From positions 620,001-684,000 of the forward strand of contig JAMXDE010000017.1 in assembly GCA_026770025.1 (NCBI GenBank): a stretch of 64,000 nt of DNA. Direction: 5' to 3'. The translations under genes were made by a program, and so were the position numbers. Numbering within the stretch: position 1 is the stretch's first letter; the number at the start of each line of letters is the position of its first letter. The notes beneath the pieces were generated by a model. It did not search any database. It saw only the letters and a list, made by a program, of their open reading frames with translations, and was not told the origin of the DNA. Source of the DNA: Craspedostauros australis. Its lineage: Eukaryota; Bacillariophyta; Bacillariophyceae; Mastogloiales; Achnanthaceae. Below are positions 20,042-31,480 of this stretch, piece after piece.

Positions 20042-22573
20042 ATGCCTGATACCTCCAATATGACTACTCTCGCCGCCCCTACTGGCAGTCCAACCACCGA
20101 TCCCATCGTGCCTCCCATTGTGCCCATCACTGCACCTGACAATGCACTTGACAATGCACCTGACAATGCACCAGCCAATACAGTCCCTGCCATGTGCTCC
20201 TCCACCAAAGACGTCAATACAAAGGTGATTGTGTTCATGACATACTTCCTGAGGAAGAAGTACAGTGCAGCAGAGCTGGAGGTGCTGCAGGCAAAGAGTG
20301 AACCGTACACCGCCGCCGAGTATGATCATGTCCGTCCTGAGCACATTGCGTGCTTCTTGATGAAGATGGCATTTGGAACTGAGAATCCTGGGCCCAGTGA
20401 TGCCTCCTCTTCTGCCAGGTTGGGTACTCTGCAGCGCTACAAATCTGCCATCTCCTCGAAGATGCCACGCAAAGATTGGTGCGATCGCACTAATACGGGA
20501 AATCCAGTGCGCAGCAAATATGTCGAAAGGGCGATCAAACATGTCGCGAAATTGGAGAAGACGGGCGATTGCAAGGAGAGCACAGAGAGAGAGTCATTCG
20601 AAATCACTGAGTTCGAGCAGTTGTTGTCCATGCTTGGTGCTGCGAATGATTGGCAAACCTCGTGCGGTCTCACCTCCTTCTTCAAGTTGCAATTCCACCT
20701 CATCGGCCGTTGCAGTGACATTGCAGACCTCAAGTATTCCTACTTCTACACCATCCCAAATGCCGAAGGGCACATTGGCATCAGGGTGATGAAGTCCAAG
20801 AATTCTACAGACATCCACAAGATTCCTCTCCAGATCATCGTCGGATCGTTTGACATTGCCTACTGTCCGATCCTTGCCCTTGCAATCCATATGGAGGTCT
20901 CCTTGGCTCATTCGCAACGAGAGGAACCCTACATCTTCTTTTTCTCCGGAAGCGGCGCAAAAGTGCCTAAAGCAACAGCAAGCATGGCCACAAATGCCGT
21001 TAACTTCTGTACTAGCGATCCTGATTTCAAGATCGTCTCTAGTACCAGGCCAGTGAAGCTGCTTGGAACACATTCGATCAGGAAGTGCGCTGCCACCCAC
21101 GCAAGCAATGTCGGTTGCAGCCCCCACAAGGTCAACAGGAGAGCTCGGTGGGCTGAGCCAAATGGTAAAATGATCACCCGCTATGTTGATGTCACTCTCT
21201 CATGCATTGATGCAGAGGTAGCATGCCAGTCCACCATCGGTGCGCCATGCAAGTACAACGTGATCAATCCAGAATTGGTCACAGACGAGTGGCTCCTCGA
21301 GCATGTGGGTGCAGGCATGGCGAAAAAATTCAATGCCCCCCTTGCCCTTGCATTTGCTCGTGGACTCCTGTGGGGTGCGATGGATTCTAAGGCCTGCCAG
21401 ATGATGCCTGCATGGCTCTCTGACAGTGTGCGTAAGGCCTACCGCAAGCTGGCACGGGAATCTAACTTGGACCCAGATGCTAACCCTGTGAAGCGAGTCT
21501 GCCTCTACGTTGGCAACGTGCGTGGTGCACTCAAGATTGCAGAGGGTCCACGTCCGAGCATGGATCAGGCAGCTGGTATGGATGGCAATCCATTCCAGGA
21601 TTACCACCACACCAACGGGCTCGCAGAGGTTGCGGTCGACAGGTTGGATACCCAAAAGCGTGTCCTTGGCAACGTCATGGCGAGCGTTGAAGAGATCAGG
21701 TCTACCGTCCTGGCCAACCAGGTCAAGAGCAACAGGACGGAGACGAAGCAGGACCTGATGGAGACGAAGCTGGACAGGATGGAAAAGAAGCTCGACGCCC
21801 TCTTCGATCTTCTTACGAAGAACAGCAACCATCAACCTCCCATCATCGATCCGGTACCAGCAGCAACTGTGCCGATCAATGTGCCTATGTCAATCAATGT
21901 GCCTGTGCCAATCAATGCGACTGTGCCAATCAATGCGACTGTGCCAACCGCAGAACCTGAACCAGCACCACCCACACCACCCACAGAACCTGCACCAACC
22001 GCAACATTCGCGCCAATGGAGGTCGAAACAGAACCATCCAAGGTGGAGCGAGCAGAGGCTGAAGCGCAACTCCAAGAACAGAGATTGGAGCGAATTCTTG
22101 CAGAGGCTGCAGAGCAGAAGCGAATCGCAAAGGAAGCGAGAGCCAGAGCAAGGACGATCGCAAAGCAGACGGAGAAGCCTGCTCCAGGGCAAGCAGTCCT
22201 CACTAGACAAATCCGCACGTTGGAGCGGCTTTGGGAGGAGTACTTCGTGGGGATGAGGGGGTTGATTCCGGCGAAGAACATGGGAAAGGCCCTCCAGGAC
22301 AACATTAATAAGTCCACCTTCGGGCGTCGCAGGTACATTTGGGAGGAGTTCGACCGTCTCGCTGAGAGAGGCATCGTCGGAGAACAAGACGTTTGTCTCC
22401 ACATCCGCAACGAGTTCGGCAACAAGGTCACCATGGGCCAATTGAACTCCCTCATTCTTGAGAGGGAGAGAGACGTGGGAAACAAACCAACCCGACAAAG
22501 CAAAGCGAGACAAGCAATCAAAGCAACCAAAGCTGCCAACGACAGCAACAGCGTCAACAGGATGGAGCTTTGA
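20042..22573 (+). CDS. Crypton-type tyrosine recombinase with GCR1_C-like domain
   Basis: The protein is 843 residues and the ORF is intact. The N-terminal 55 residues are Pro/Thr/Asn repeats. A helical core-binding-like region follows (about 60-190). The catalytic domain has Arg at about 223 (LIGRCSDIADLK), a beta-hairpin with Lys (RVMKSKNS), the HSIRK box with His344 and Arg347, Trp370 (RRARW) and Tyr381 (ITRYVD). This is the R..K..HxxR..W..Y set of tyrosine recombinases, in the spacing used by Cryptons. Residues of about 615-665 are a Pro/Val/Ala/Thr-repeat linker and 670-720 a Glu/Arg/Ala-rich probable coiled coil. A region at about 722-790 (LERLWEEYFVGMRG, then GRRRYIWEEFDRL) resembles the GCR1_C DNA-binding domain known from Cryptons. 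It would cut and rejoin DNA through a 3'-phosphotyrosine. No terminal inverted repeats are expected for Cryptons and none were found, so element ends are undefined. Confidence 0.85.
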   Translation: MPDTSNMTTLAAPTGSPTTDPIVPPIVPITAPDNALDNAPDNAPANTVPAMCSSTKDVNTKVIVFMTYFLRKKYSAAELEVLQAKSEPYTAAEYDHVRPEHIACFLMKMAFGTENPGPSDASSSARLGTLQRYKSAISSKMPRKDWCDRTNTGNPVRSKYVERAIKHVAKLEKTGDCKESTERESFEITEFEQLLSMLGAANDWQTSCGLTSFFKLQFHLIGRCSDIADLKYSYFYTIPNAEGHIGIRVMKSKNSTDIHKIPLQIIVGSFDIAYCPILALAIHMEVSLAHSQREEPYIFFFSGSGAKVPKATASMATNAVNFCTSDPDFKIVSSTRPVKLLGTHSIRKCAATHASNVGCSPHKVNRRARWAEPNGKMITRYVDVTLSCIDAEVACQSTIGAPCKYNVINPELVTDEWLLEHVGAGMAKKFNAPLALAFARGLLWGAMDSKACQMMPAWLSDSVRKAYRKLARESNLDPDANPVKRVCLYVGNVRGALKIAEGPRPSMDQAAGMDGNPFQDYHHTNGLAEVAVDRLDTQKRVLGNVMASVEEIRSTVLANQVKSNRTETKQDLMETKLDRMEKKLDALFDLLTKNSNHQPPIIDPVPAATVPINVPMSINVPVPINATVPINATVPTAEPEPAPPTPPTEPAPTATFAPMEVETEPSKVERAEAEAQLQEQRLERILAEAAEQKRIAKEARARARTIAKQTEKPAPGQAVLTRQIRTLERLWEEYFVGMRGLIPAKNMGKALQDNINKSTFGRRRYIWEEFDRLAERGIVGEQDVCLHIRNEFGNKVTMGQLNSLILERERDVGNKPTRQSKARQAIKATKAANDSNSVNRMEL

Positions 22574-22699
22574 GAGAATGAACATCAGGATCCATGATGA
22601 ACTACAGCCCGTATTGGGCGTAGAGTAGTCATGGATCATTCTAGTAAACGTACAATATAGCAATTGTGATACAGTGAATTCTGCTGTGTCTCGCGTGGT

Positions 22700-24088
22700 G
22701 TTTTGGTGTGCTTCTCTGTGTGCGTTGGTGCTGGTACGCAGTGATTCGAATCGTGTGTCGACTTTCGGTCCAAAACAGAAACGATCGGGGGTGTGATCAG
22801 AATCAAGGAGAGCGAGGATGTTCGCGGCGATCGGAGAAACTTTTGTTGCGGATTGGACATGCATTTTTGATTCCGTCATCTTGGCCGTTCGCACGGATCG
22901 GCCATGGTCGATCCCTGAATCGACGAGGATGAGGATACACACTGTGATCACAAAACTTCGATGACGATTCGATTCGGAGTACTTCGCACAAACAAAAAAG
23001 CATGATGCGCACAGCCATCACAGAGCGTTTTCGCGACTGCTCACCACAACATCATCGCTATTGTACTGATAACACTATGCTACTATAATAGTATTATACT
23101 ATATAATACTATAGTATATTATTATACTACGGTACTCCACCACGACGCTACTACACTACTACACTACTACACTACTACACTACTACACGATCGATGTGAT
23201 TTCAATGATGTCCAACTCATCCTCGTCACCACATCATCGTGATGTGATGCGCAATACCATGGCATAACGAATACGAGGAGAGTGCACTTTTATGTTATAA
23301 CATATAATTCAGACAATCATAGTATGATACCTGTTAGGAATGGTATTCTCCCATGGTCGTGTGCTTTCTCTGCTTTGGATTGTATTCCATGCGACAGGAA
23401 TCGGCCATGATGTCCCAGAACTGAGGAGAGTGAGGATGCGCACGGCGATTGGAGGAGTTTTGTTGTGGATCCGATCCGAGTTTTGTGTGTCGCCGTCGTC
23501 TCTTGTTTCCGTCATCTTTCGCCCATGGGTCGACTCCAGAAAATGGCGGACAAAAGCATGACGCGCACAGCCATCACAGAGCGTTTTCGCGACTGCTCAC
23601 CACAACATCATCGCTATTGTACTGATAACACTATGCTACTATACTAAGGTACTCCACCACGACGCTACTACACTACTACGCTACTACGCTACTACGCTAC
23701 TACACGACTACACTACTACACTACTACACGATCGATGTGTTTTCAATGATGTCCAACTCATCCTCGTCACCACATCATCACGATGTGATGCGCAATACGA
23801 TGGCATAACGAATACGAGGAGAGTGCACTTTTATGTTATAACATATAATTCAGACAATCATAGTATGATACCTGTGAGGAATGGTATTTCTCTCATGGTC
23901 GTGTGCTTTCTCTGCTTTGGATTGTATTCCATGCGACGGGAATCGGCCATGATGTCCCAGAACTGAGGAGAGTGAGGATGCGCACGGCGATTGGAGGAGT
24001 TTTGTTGTGGATCCGATCCGAGTTTTGTGTGTCGCCGTCGTCTCTTGTTTCCGTCATCTTTCGCCCATGGGTCGACTCCAGAAAATGG
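22700..24088. repeat. Tandem repeat with a period of about 541-556 bp, 2.5 copies
   Basis: Three successive blocks share long colinear identity. The segment starting AGCATGAYGCGCACAGCCAT is at 22999 and 23555, and the segment ATACCTGTKAGGAATGGTAT is at 23327 and 23868. Copies two and three are nearly identical; copy one is more diverged. The third copy stops at about 24088. Each unit contains a CTACTACA microsatellite, and copy one has an AT-rich imperfect palindrome near 23082-23130. No ORF is conserved beyond about 70 codons. The repeat begins just downstream of the Crypton-like ORF, so it could be part of that element's 3' region or an independent satellite. Confidence 0.8.
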
Positions 24089-24511
24089 TCGACTGCAGTG
24101 TGGGGAGTAGAGCAGGACGAAAAGGAGACACCAATCGAGCGGAGCACCGATACGACCGACATATCAGCGCTGCTCCAAGCGCAATGGATTGTGTCCCACC
24201 CTATTGTACATAATTGAGCGGATCAGCTACAGTGTAGGCAGACAGATGAGACTTGACCAGAGTGGAATGAGGACGCGAACGAGCAGGGCGACCCATGTAT
24301 GGGTAGTGCCATCATTGAACATGATTGTTACCTTTGATCGTTTGTGTTCGGGCTATTGGCCATTTCCAGAGGGCGCACATCATCTGGAATCCGTAGTGGG
24401 AGCAGGATGATTGATTGGTGTGGCGAATTTGAACGAATGTGGTGGCGGTCGCCAATATGCGTGTGATCGGTGGCATGTGAAAGAGAGATGATCGCAGTAT
24501 AGTATCGCAGG

Positions 24512-24529
24512 TATTCAGATGGTCGATCA
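24512..24529 (+). repeat. Target-site duplication, left copy
   Basis: TATTCAGATGGTCGATCA, identical over 18 bases to 25911-25928. It marks the 5' junction of the truncated retrotransposon. Confidence 0.88.
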
Positions 24530-25243
24530 TCGCACTGGAACGACGATGTCGACAAAATGGCGGGAGCGGAGTAGAGACGGAACGGTCCGGAGCGTGATGA
24601 GGAACTGCATGGAGATGAGTGGCCAGTGTGGATAGGGGGAGAGAAGGCTTGCGCGAGCACGAAGGATATTCTGTGGGAACACGTGCAGTGGCAGAAAACC
24701 AAGCAGTGGCAGAGCAGGACAGGCAAAATGGACTGGGAGGAGATGGCTGACGTCGACGGCCATTCTATACGAGCGGCGATGCATGGGCTGGAGAATGGAA
24801 GGCGACGATAAGTGGTGAAGCACGCGGCGCATTTCGGACCGGTCGGCAGGAATATGCGGAAGTGGAAATTCTGGAGCGATGGCCTATGCCTGGTATGCAA
24901 AACAGAGGAAGAGATGAAGGCGCATGTGATGCAGTGTCAGCATCCTGCTGCGATGCGCGTGAGGCATGCTGCTTTGAAGAAGTGGGCGCACGCGATGAGA
25001 ATGGACGAGGGGGATCCGCAAATGGTACAAGAGATCGTGCGACAGGTGCGAATGTGGACAGAACAGCGCGAGACGGAACCGCAAGGGTGGTCTGATGTGC
25101 ACAGAGCATCGATGGCGCAAGGCAAGATTGGATGGGACAAGATGGTGCTGGGGAGGTGGTCTTGGCAGTGGCGGCGAGTACGGACTGAAACGATGCGGCG
25201 CAGTGGCAGTAGAGATACGCCAACGCATTGGATTAGCTAAGCG
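24530..25243 (+). pseudogene. ORF2 C-terminal remnant (RNase H tail and CCHC finger)
   Basis: Sense-frame remains of the pol-like protein. A stop codon at 24809-24811 replaces the Trp of RRRWVVKHAAHFG, and another follows THWIS where the complete protein continues. The zinc-finger Cys/His (CLVCK...AHVMQC) are intact, so the decay is modest. It cannot encode a functional reverse transcriptase because everything upstream of the RNase H C-terminus is missing. Confidence 0.85.
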
Positions 25244-25910
25244 ATTCGAGACCTGTGGGAAGCACGATGGGTGGCGTGGAAACCATGAAATCAGGCACTG
25301 TACGAGGATGAGCTTTGGAGCAAATAGACAGAGAAGGTCCAGCAGGCGCAAGAGAAGGTGGAAGTGGTGTAGCAGCGAGGGAGTAGAGGATTATTATGGA
25401 GGGACGCAGGGCTGCTGGAGAACACGAGCAAGGAGCAGGTCCAGAGAATACCAGTGGATGAGCAACTTGCGCGGGTACGGCATGTGGAGGCGGCCAGAGT
25501 AGGAACAGCGGCAAGCCGGTTATGGCAGACGGGGCCGAGGACAGGAGCAGCAACGCCCACCATGGGTGACAGGCAACGAAGAGGGCGCCAAAGGGAGGAT
25601 TATGGCATCAGGAGGGGCAGAAGAGGAAGTGCGCGAGCAGTCTCCGGTCCAAGAGGGCAGAGCGTGAACAAGCGAGGCGGAGACGCGGGAATTCATGATA
25701 TGGGTGAAGTGCACGGCGGATGTGGAATCGGGTGCCCAGTGCGTATGTTCTATGTGATTTATGGAGATGGCAATCTGTGGAAGGCAGGGAAGCGAGATCC
25801 TAATAGAAGTCGTTCTGGCGTGGTCGGCCTTTTGGCTCGTCGTTTGCGGGCGACTATGAAGCCTTCGAGGCAACCTTGAATGCAAGGGATAGTCAGTGAG
25901 TTATTATTAT
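24530..25910 (+). mobile_element. 5'-truncated non-LTR retrotransposon copy
   Basis: These 1.38 kb are colinear with the last 1.39 kb of the complete element (about 59319-60708). They begin inside the RNase H domain (YWNDDVD), run through the CCHC zinc-finger region and 3' UTR, and end in the same GGGATAGTCAGTGAG plus (TTA)n tail. Perfect 18-bp target-site duplications flank it. Both conserved 3' stem-loops are present at 25861-25887. The translated zinc-finger region is only about 70% identical to the complete element, so this is a different subfamily and not a daughter of it. Truncation inside ORF2 is the usual result of incomplete target-primed reverse transcription. Confidence 0.92.
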
Positions 25911-25928
25911 TATTCAGATGGTCGATCA
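25911..25928 (+). repeat. Target-site duplication, right copy
   Basis: Matches 24512-24529 at 18 of 18 positions. It directly follows the (TTA)n tail. Confidence 0.88.
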
Positions 25929-27678
25929 GATGATCTGCGTGGTCATGGCGAATCATTTCTGATGTAGATGCCGTCGCCATCCCACTGCAACTCTCTAGAT
26001 CACCGAGGCGGCGCCTGAATCCACATGACGCCTGTGTGTCGGCATCATTGCAGTTGTGCACACATCTCAAAATGTGAGCAGACTCAAGTCCACGACTGTT
26101 CCCAAGCTGGACTCAGACCTGGACAAAAAGAAATACCGATCGGTCAGTTCGCGCCAAAAGCATCGGGCCGCATCCTCAGTGCGCCGAGAATGTGCGCATC
26201 CTCCAACGCATGATCCTTCGTGGGGCCATGCCCCTATGCGACAATCATCGATCGACAATGCTCAACCAAAGACGTTCAGTCTCCCAAGTAATTCGATCAC
26301 TGGACGCTATCCTATCAGACTCAATTTTCAGCATATCAACACATCCGTTTGGTTTCGCATCCGTTTCACTGAGCACACACACACACTCCTCGCACTTGCC
26401 CGCGGTGTATGGCAATCATCAGACCATCAGCTTCCGCACCTCAGTCAACTAGTCATAAACCCAAGTAGCTGTATTCTAAGACCGCGATCTATCACATAGT
26501 AGTCGGATCATTTTGGGGGTACCAGCTACATACACTTTTGATCCGCTGCATCACGCGGTTACGTTCCGGGTCATTGGTACGTATGTGCCTACGGACATGC
26601 AATTCAGAGGACTACGTTGTGACCTTGAGGACCATCTCCAACCATTCGCGGCATGTATCAACGCAATAGCCACGCTACGAATACTCGACCACGTATTCGT
26701 TACTTTTGGAATGCGGTTCACAAGAAACAACCAGACGGACCAAGGAACAACGCCAACAGCACAAAAGAATGAAGTTATGCTTTCGCGGCGACGGCCACCA
26801 ATCCCATGATCATTGCGAGCCCATGCAATTGAAGTATGATCGGTCGTGACACATTGCGATCTCGCTGCAGATTCCATTTTCACAACCGGCACATCTTCAA
26901 GGACACGGAGAGCACCATCCGCATCATCCCCGCAACAAACGTAATAAATAGGCTACCGCAAGAGAGCTGCTGTCCATTTTCCTGCTATACTCAGCTTGCT
27001 GCCGTGGTTCATGGTGATTGCAGTCTCAGCCATTTCGTGTTTTGCCTGATATTTTGCAGGGATGGTGAACTAGCGTTTTGCTCCACAGGGAACAAAAAAC
27101 GACGAGTCAATGGTTCAGCTGGCCCATGGCACATTTTTTGCCTGTCTGAACTCCAACCTGTGAAGTGACGTCGCTCACTTTTTGCCGCTTTGGAGGTGCG
27201 CGCCAGTCGCTGGCGATCGTTTTACTCTCCATGCTTGGGTGCACTCGTCTCTCACCCATGGAATCGTCCTGCCAGGTGCGTGCATGGCTGCCACAAATGA
27301 AAGTTGTACAAATGCTTGGGCTCCTATCACCAACAATAGGTCGTGCGGTGCTGTTTTCATTTTGTTCCATTTCTCCATTCGAATATTGGTGTTGTCATTG
27401 CTGTTTTCGTTCCATGCTGGGTGCTCCACTTGTGCCATGGAACTATGCAGCACATGTGCCAACTTTCTTGTAAAAGGGTGAAAGGCTGATTGATGATTAC
27501 TTGACTGTCGTCTTCTGATTGCAGCGCGAGAGTGAGCGATGCCCTGCATGCACCGTGCGATAGCACGAGATGTCAGCTCTTGATTGTAGTAGAGCTGTGA
27601 ACGGAACAGGATGACTGATGGCTCTGACGTTGCTGGTCTGATGATCAAAGAAGGACAACGATGCTGCACGATGTTGTG
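25929..27678. other. Intergenic, no gene recognised
   Basis: About 1.75 kb with only short ORFs on both strands and no motif that can be named. It lies between two retrotransposon insertions. Confidence 0.45.
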
Positions 27679-27695
27679 TCATGCACGAGGATCTG
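27679..27695 (+). repeat. Probable target-site duplication, left copy
   Basis: TCATGCACGAGGATCTG; 16 of 17 bases match 28251-28267. Confidence 0.6.
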
Positions 27696-28250
27696 GGAAC
27701 CGATGTAGAGGGGTTTTCTGAGGCGGCAACAATCCAGAAAGTCCGTGGCGAAATGGTCTGGATAGCTCATATGTCGCATCTAGCGCATGGCGTGGGAGCA
27801 ATGGGCAGCTCGAAACGAAGCACTTTTTGAAGGTCAAGACTTGGCTGAAGCCGGAATAAATCAAGCTCTTCGCAATAGATCAGAATCATTTCGTCTCCGC
27901 CGCGAGCACCATCGGCCCACTCACCACAGGATTCAACGGACGGCACCAACAGCAGACGCGCACATAGCGCAGGTCGCGATATGGGTCGAGCAAACCACAC
28001 AGATGTTGCATGAACCGACTGCCTCTGGCACCCTGTTCATGTGGCTGAAGCGCAGAAGACGCGCTCATCCAACCCCGGCCTAAAATGTAAAGCAGCCGCA
28101 TACACGACAGCTCGCACATTCACTGAATGCATACAACAATCAACAGATTCTGTGCTCCCTTAGTGTCCGGCGCGAAGTTGAAAGGAGGCGGAGGGAAGCG
28201 CCTCCAGCGCAGCCCCATAAGAGAGTTTGATCTTTGCATTATTTATTTGC
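27696..28250 (+). mobile_element. Short 5'-truncated non-LTR relic of a second lineage
   Basis: A 555-bp segment sits between near-identical 17-bp direct repeats. It carries a 98-codon frame (27787-28083) whose start, WEQWAARNEALF, matches the C-terminal W..W.ARN.AL block of the complete element's ORF2 (VRWAAWQARNMALH). The rest of the frame and the 3' end are different: there is no GGGATAGTCAGTGAG or (TTA)n tail, and the segment ends ATTATTTATTTGC. A 7-bp stem, GGAGGCG/CGCCTCC, lies near 28180-28205. An in-frame stop lies just upstream of 27787. Most simply this is a truncated insertion of a related family. Confidence 0.55.
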
Positions 28251-28267
28251 TCATGCACAAGGATCTG
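28251..28267 (+). repeat. Probable target-site duplication, right copy
   Basis: TCATGCACAAGGATCTG, one mismatch to 27679-27695. Confidence 0.6.
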
Positions 28268-28979
28268 AAGCTTCAAGGAACATGACAGACGACGTAGGAT
28301 GATGGAGGGAGTTGCAATTTTCGGGGCGAGGTTGGTGATGGCGCCATTTGTTGATTGGTATCTTTCATCGAGTCCCCAGTCACGGATTACTGACAACTCC
28401 ATCGACTCCCACAACTTTGCCGCATGCGTTCACAAAATACGATCGGGCACTGTGCCATGCATGGACGTGGTCGATCGGGACGGCTCGTACTCGCATATGC
28501 CCGATGATAGTGCCAATACGCATCAAAGTATTGCTTGCGTTTTGTTGCTGTAGACTGGCTCAGATCAGCCTACATTGGTGCATCCATCCGTCCGAGAGGC
28601 ATTGAGGTTGCAGGCTATGCACATGCTGATATGGGTATGGGTATCCAACCATTCAGGTCTTTGCGGAGGCTTCAGGAGCAGATCAAGGGCGTTGATACAC
28701 CTATGAGCGCCCCCTGCATACAACACAGTTTGATGGACGTCCTGAGATTGATGATTCCAATGGGGATTTGTTCAGATATGGTTCATGTTGGCAGTTCCTG
28801 GATGGTGTCACATGAATGCAAAGTTTGAAGGAGCCGGTATTCGAAGATGCAAATGCAGCAAATAACCACATGGAAAGTGTCCGGGAGAGGTCCAAGGATA
28901 AGCTCAAGATGATTTCATTCCTCCAAATTGATCAGTGCAGTGCAGATATAGGCCGGTTTGACCCACAGTGGCGTTCGAC
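28268..28979. other. Intergenic, no gene recognised
   Basis: This is the flank between the relic element and the satellite. No convincing ORF or RNA is seen. Confidence 0.45.
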
Positions 28980-29183
28980 GATCGGTGTCATCGTGTGTAC
29001 GAGGAACATGAAGGTTTCAACCCCTTACGCAAGAAAAGAAAGCGTACACACCCACGGAATATGCCGACGGAAAGGCCTTGGATGGGTCCCAATCGGTTGC
29101 ATGCCTTCGGACTGGTCATTCCCATGCATGAGTAGCAAAATCGCGAAACACCGAGGAGCTGAATATTCACCGTTGCGTGCATG
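28980..29183 (+). repeat. Degenerate edge monomer(s) of the 181-bp satellite
   Basis: Fragments of the monomer are recognisable in order but with many substitutions: ACTGGTCATTCCCATGCAT, CGAGGAGCTGAATATTCACC and CATGACCAAATTGGACCGG. Decay at one edge of a tandem array is what unequal exchange predicts. The right edge at about 41471 is abrupt by comparison. Confidence 0.6.
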
Positions 29184-30542
29184 ACCAAATTGGACCGGAG
29201 TGACCCCTAAATATACATTGGCGACCTATAACCACTCGGAGCGTGCCCATCGGGGACCATACCATGGCCCACCATCGTTGGTTTGCTTGAGGATCGATGA
29301 TTTGTATGCACTTCTGGCCAGAACACGATATTCAGTGGCGCTGAATATTCAGCTTCATGTGTGTGACGAAATTTGACCGGAGGCACGCTTAAATATGCAT
29401 TGGCGACCTATAACCAGTCGGAACGCACCCATGGGGGACCATACCATGGCCTACTATCGTTGGTGTGCTCGCGCATTGATCATTCCTATGTACATCTAGC
29501 CAGAACACGATATTCAGTGGTGCTGAATATTCTACTTCATGTGTGTGACGCAATTTGACCGCAGGATCCCCTAAATATGCAATGGCAGCCTATAACCACT
29601 CGGAACGCACCCATCGGGGACCATACCATGGCCCACCAGCGTTGGTTTGCCCGCGCATTGACCATTCCTATGCACTTCTGGCCAGAACACGATATTCAGT
29701 GGCGCTGAATATTCACTGTCATATGTATCACCAAATTTGACCGGAGGATCCCTTAAATATGCATTGGCGACCTATAACCACTCGGAACGCACCCATTGGG
29801 GACCGTACCACGGCCCACCATTGTTGGTTTGCTTGCGCATTAATCATTCCTATGCACTTCTAGCCAGAACACGATATTCAGTGGTGCTGAATATTCAACT
29901 TCATATGAATCACCAAATTCGACGGAGGGACCTCTAAATACGTAATGGCGGTCTATAACCACTTGGAACGCACCCATGGGGGACCATACCATGGCCCACC
30001 ATCGTTGGTTTGCTCGCGCATTGATCATTCCTATGCACTTCTGGCCAGAACATGATATTCAGTGCTGCTGAATATTCAACTTCATATGTATCACCAAATT
30101 GACCGCAGAACCCCAAAATATGCATTGGCGACCTATAATCACTTGGAACGCACCCATGGGGGACCATACCATGGCCCACTATCGTTGGTTTGCTCGCGCA
30201 TTGATCCTTTACATGTACATCTGGCCAGAACACGATATTCAGTGGCGCTGAATATTCACCTTCATTTGAATCACCAAATTGGACGGAGAGACCTCTATAT
30301 ATGCATTGGCGACCTATAACCACTTGGAACGCACCCATTGGGGACCATACCATGGCCCACCATCGTTGGTTAGCTCGGGCATTGGTCATTCCTATGCACT
30401 TCTGGCCAGAACACGATATTCAGTGGTGCTGAATATTCACTGTCATATGAATCACCAAAATTGACCGCAGAACCCCAAAATATGCAATGACGGCCTATAA
30501 CCACTTGGAACGCACCCATTGGAGACCATACCATCGTCCCCC

Positions 30543-31480
30543 GTTGTTGGGTTGCTCGCGCATTGACCATTCCTATGTACATCTATCCAGAACACGATAT
30601 TCAGTGGTGCTGAATATTCAACTTCATATGAATCACCAAATTCGACCGGAGGATCCTATAAATACGTAATTACGACCTATAACCACTCGGAATGCACCCA
30701 CCGGGGACCATACCATGGCCCACCATCGTTTGTTTGCTCGCGCATTGACCATTCCTATGCACTTCTAGCCAGAACACGATATTCAGCGGTGCTGAATATT
30801 CACTGTCATATGAATCACCAAATTCGACGGAGTGACCCCTAAATATGCAATGGCGGTCTATAACCACTCGGAACGCACCCATTGGGGACCATACCATGGC
30901 CCACCATCGTTGGTTTGCTCGCGCATTGATCATTCCTATGTACATCTGGCCAGAACACGATATTCAGTGGCGCTGAATATTCACCTTCATTTGAATCACC
31001 AAATTGGACGGAGAGACCTCTATATATGCATTGGCGACCTATAACCACTCGGAACGCACCCATTGGGGACCGTACCATGGCCCACCATCGTTGGTTTGCT
31101 CGCGCATTGACCATTCCTATGCACTTCTAGCCAGAACACGATATTCAGTGTTGCCGAATATTCACCATCATATGAATCACCAAATTGGACGGAGAGACCT
31201 CTATATATGCATTGGCGACCTATAACCACTCGGAACGCACCCATTGGGGACCATACCATCGTCCCCCGTTGTTGGGTTGCTCGCGCATTGACCATTCCTA
31301 TGTACATCTATCCAGAACACGATATTCAGTGGTGCTGAATATTCAACTTCATATGAATCACCAAATTCGACCGGAGGATCCTATAAATACGTAATTACGA
31401 CCTATAACCACTCGGAATGCACCCACCGGGGACCATACCATGGCCCACCATCGTTTGTTTGCTCGCACATTGATCATTCC
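30543..31480 (+). repeat. Four-monomer (725-bp) higher-order duplication in the satellite
   Basis: The variant GTTGTTGGGTTGCTCGCGCA with ATCTATCCAGAACACG and the following monomer with GGAGGATCCTATAAATACG start at 30543 and again at 31268, exactly 725 bp apart. These variants are rare elsewhere in the array. Confidence 0.75.
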
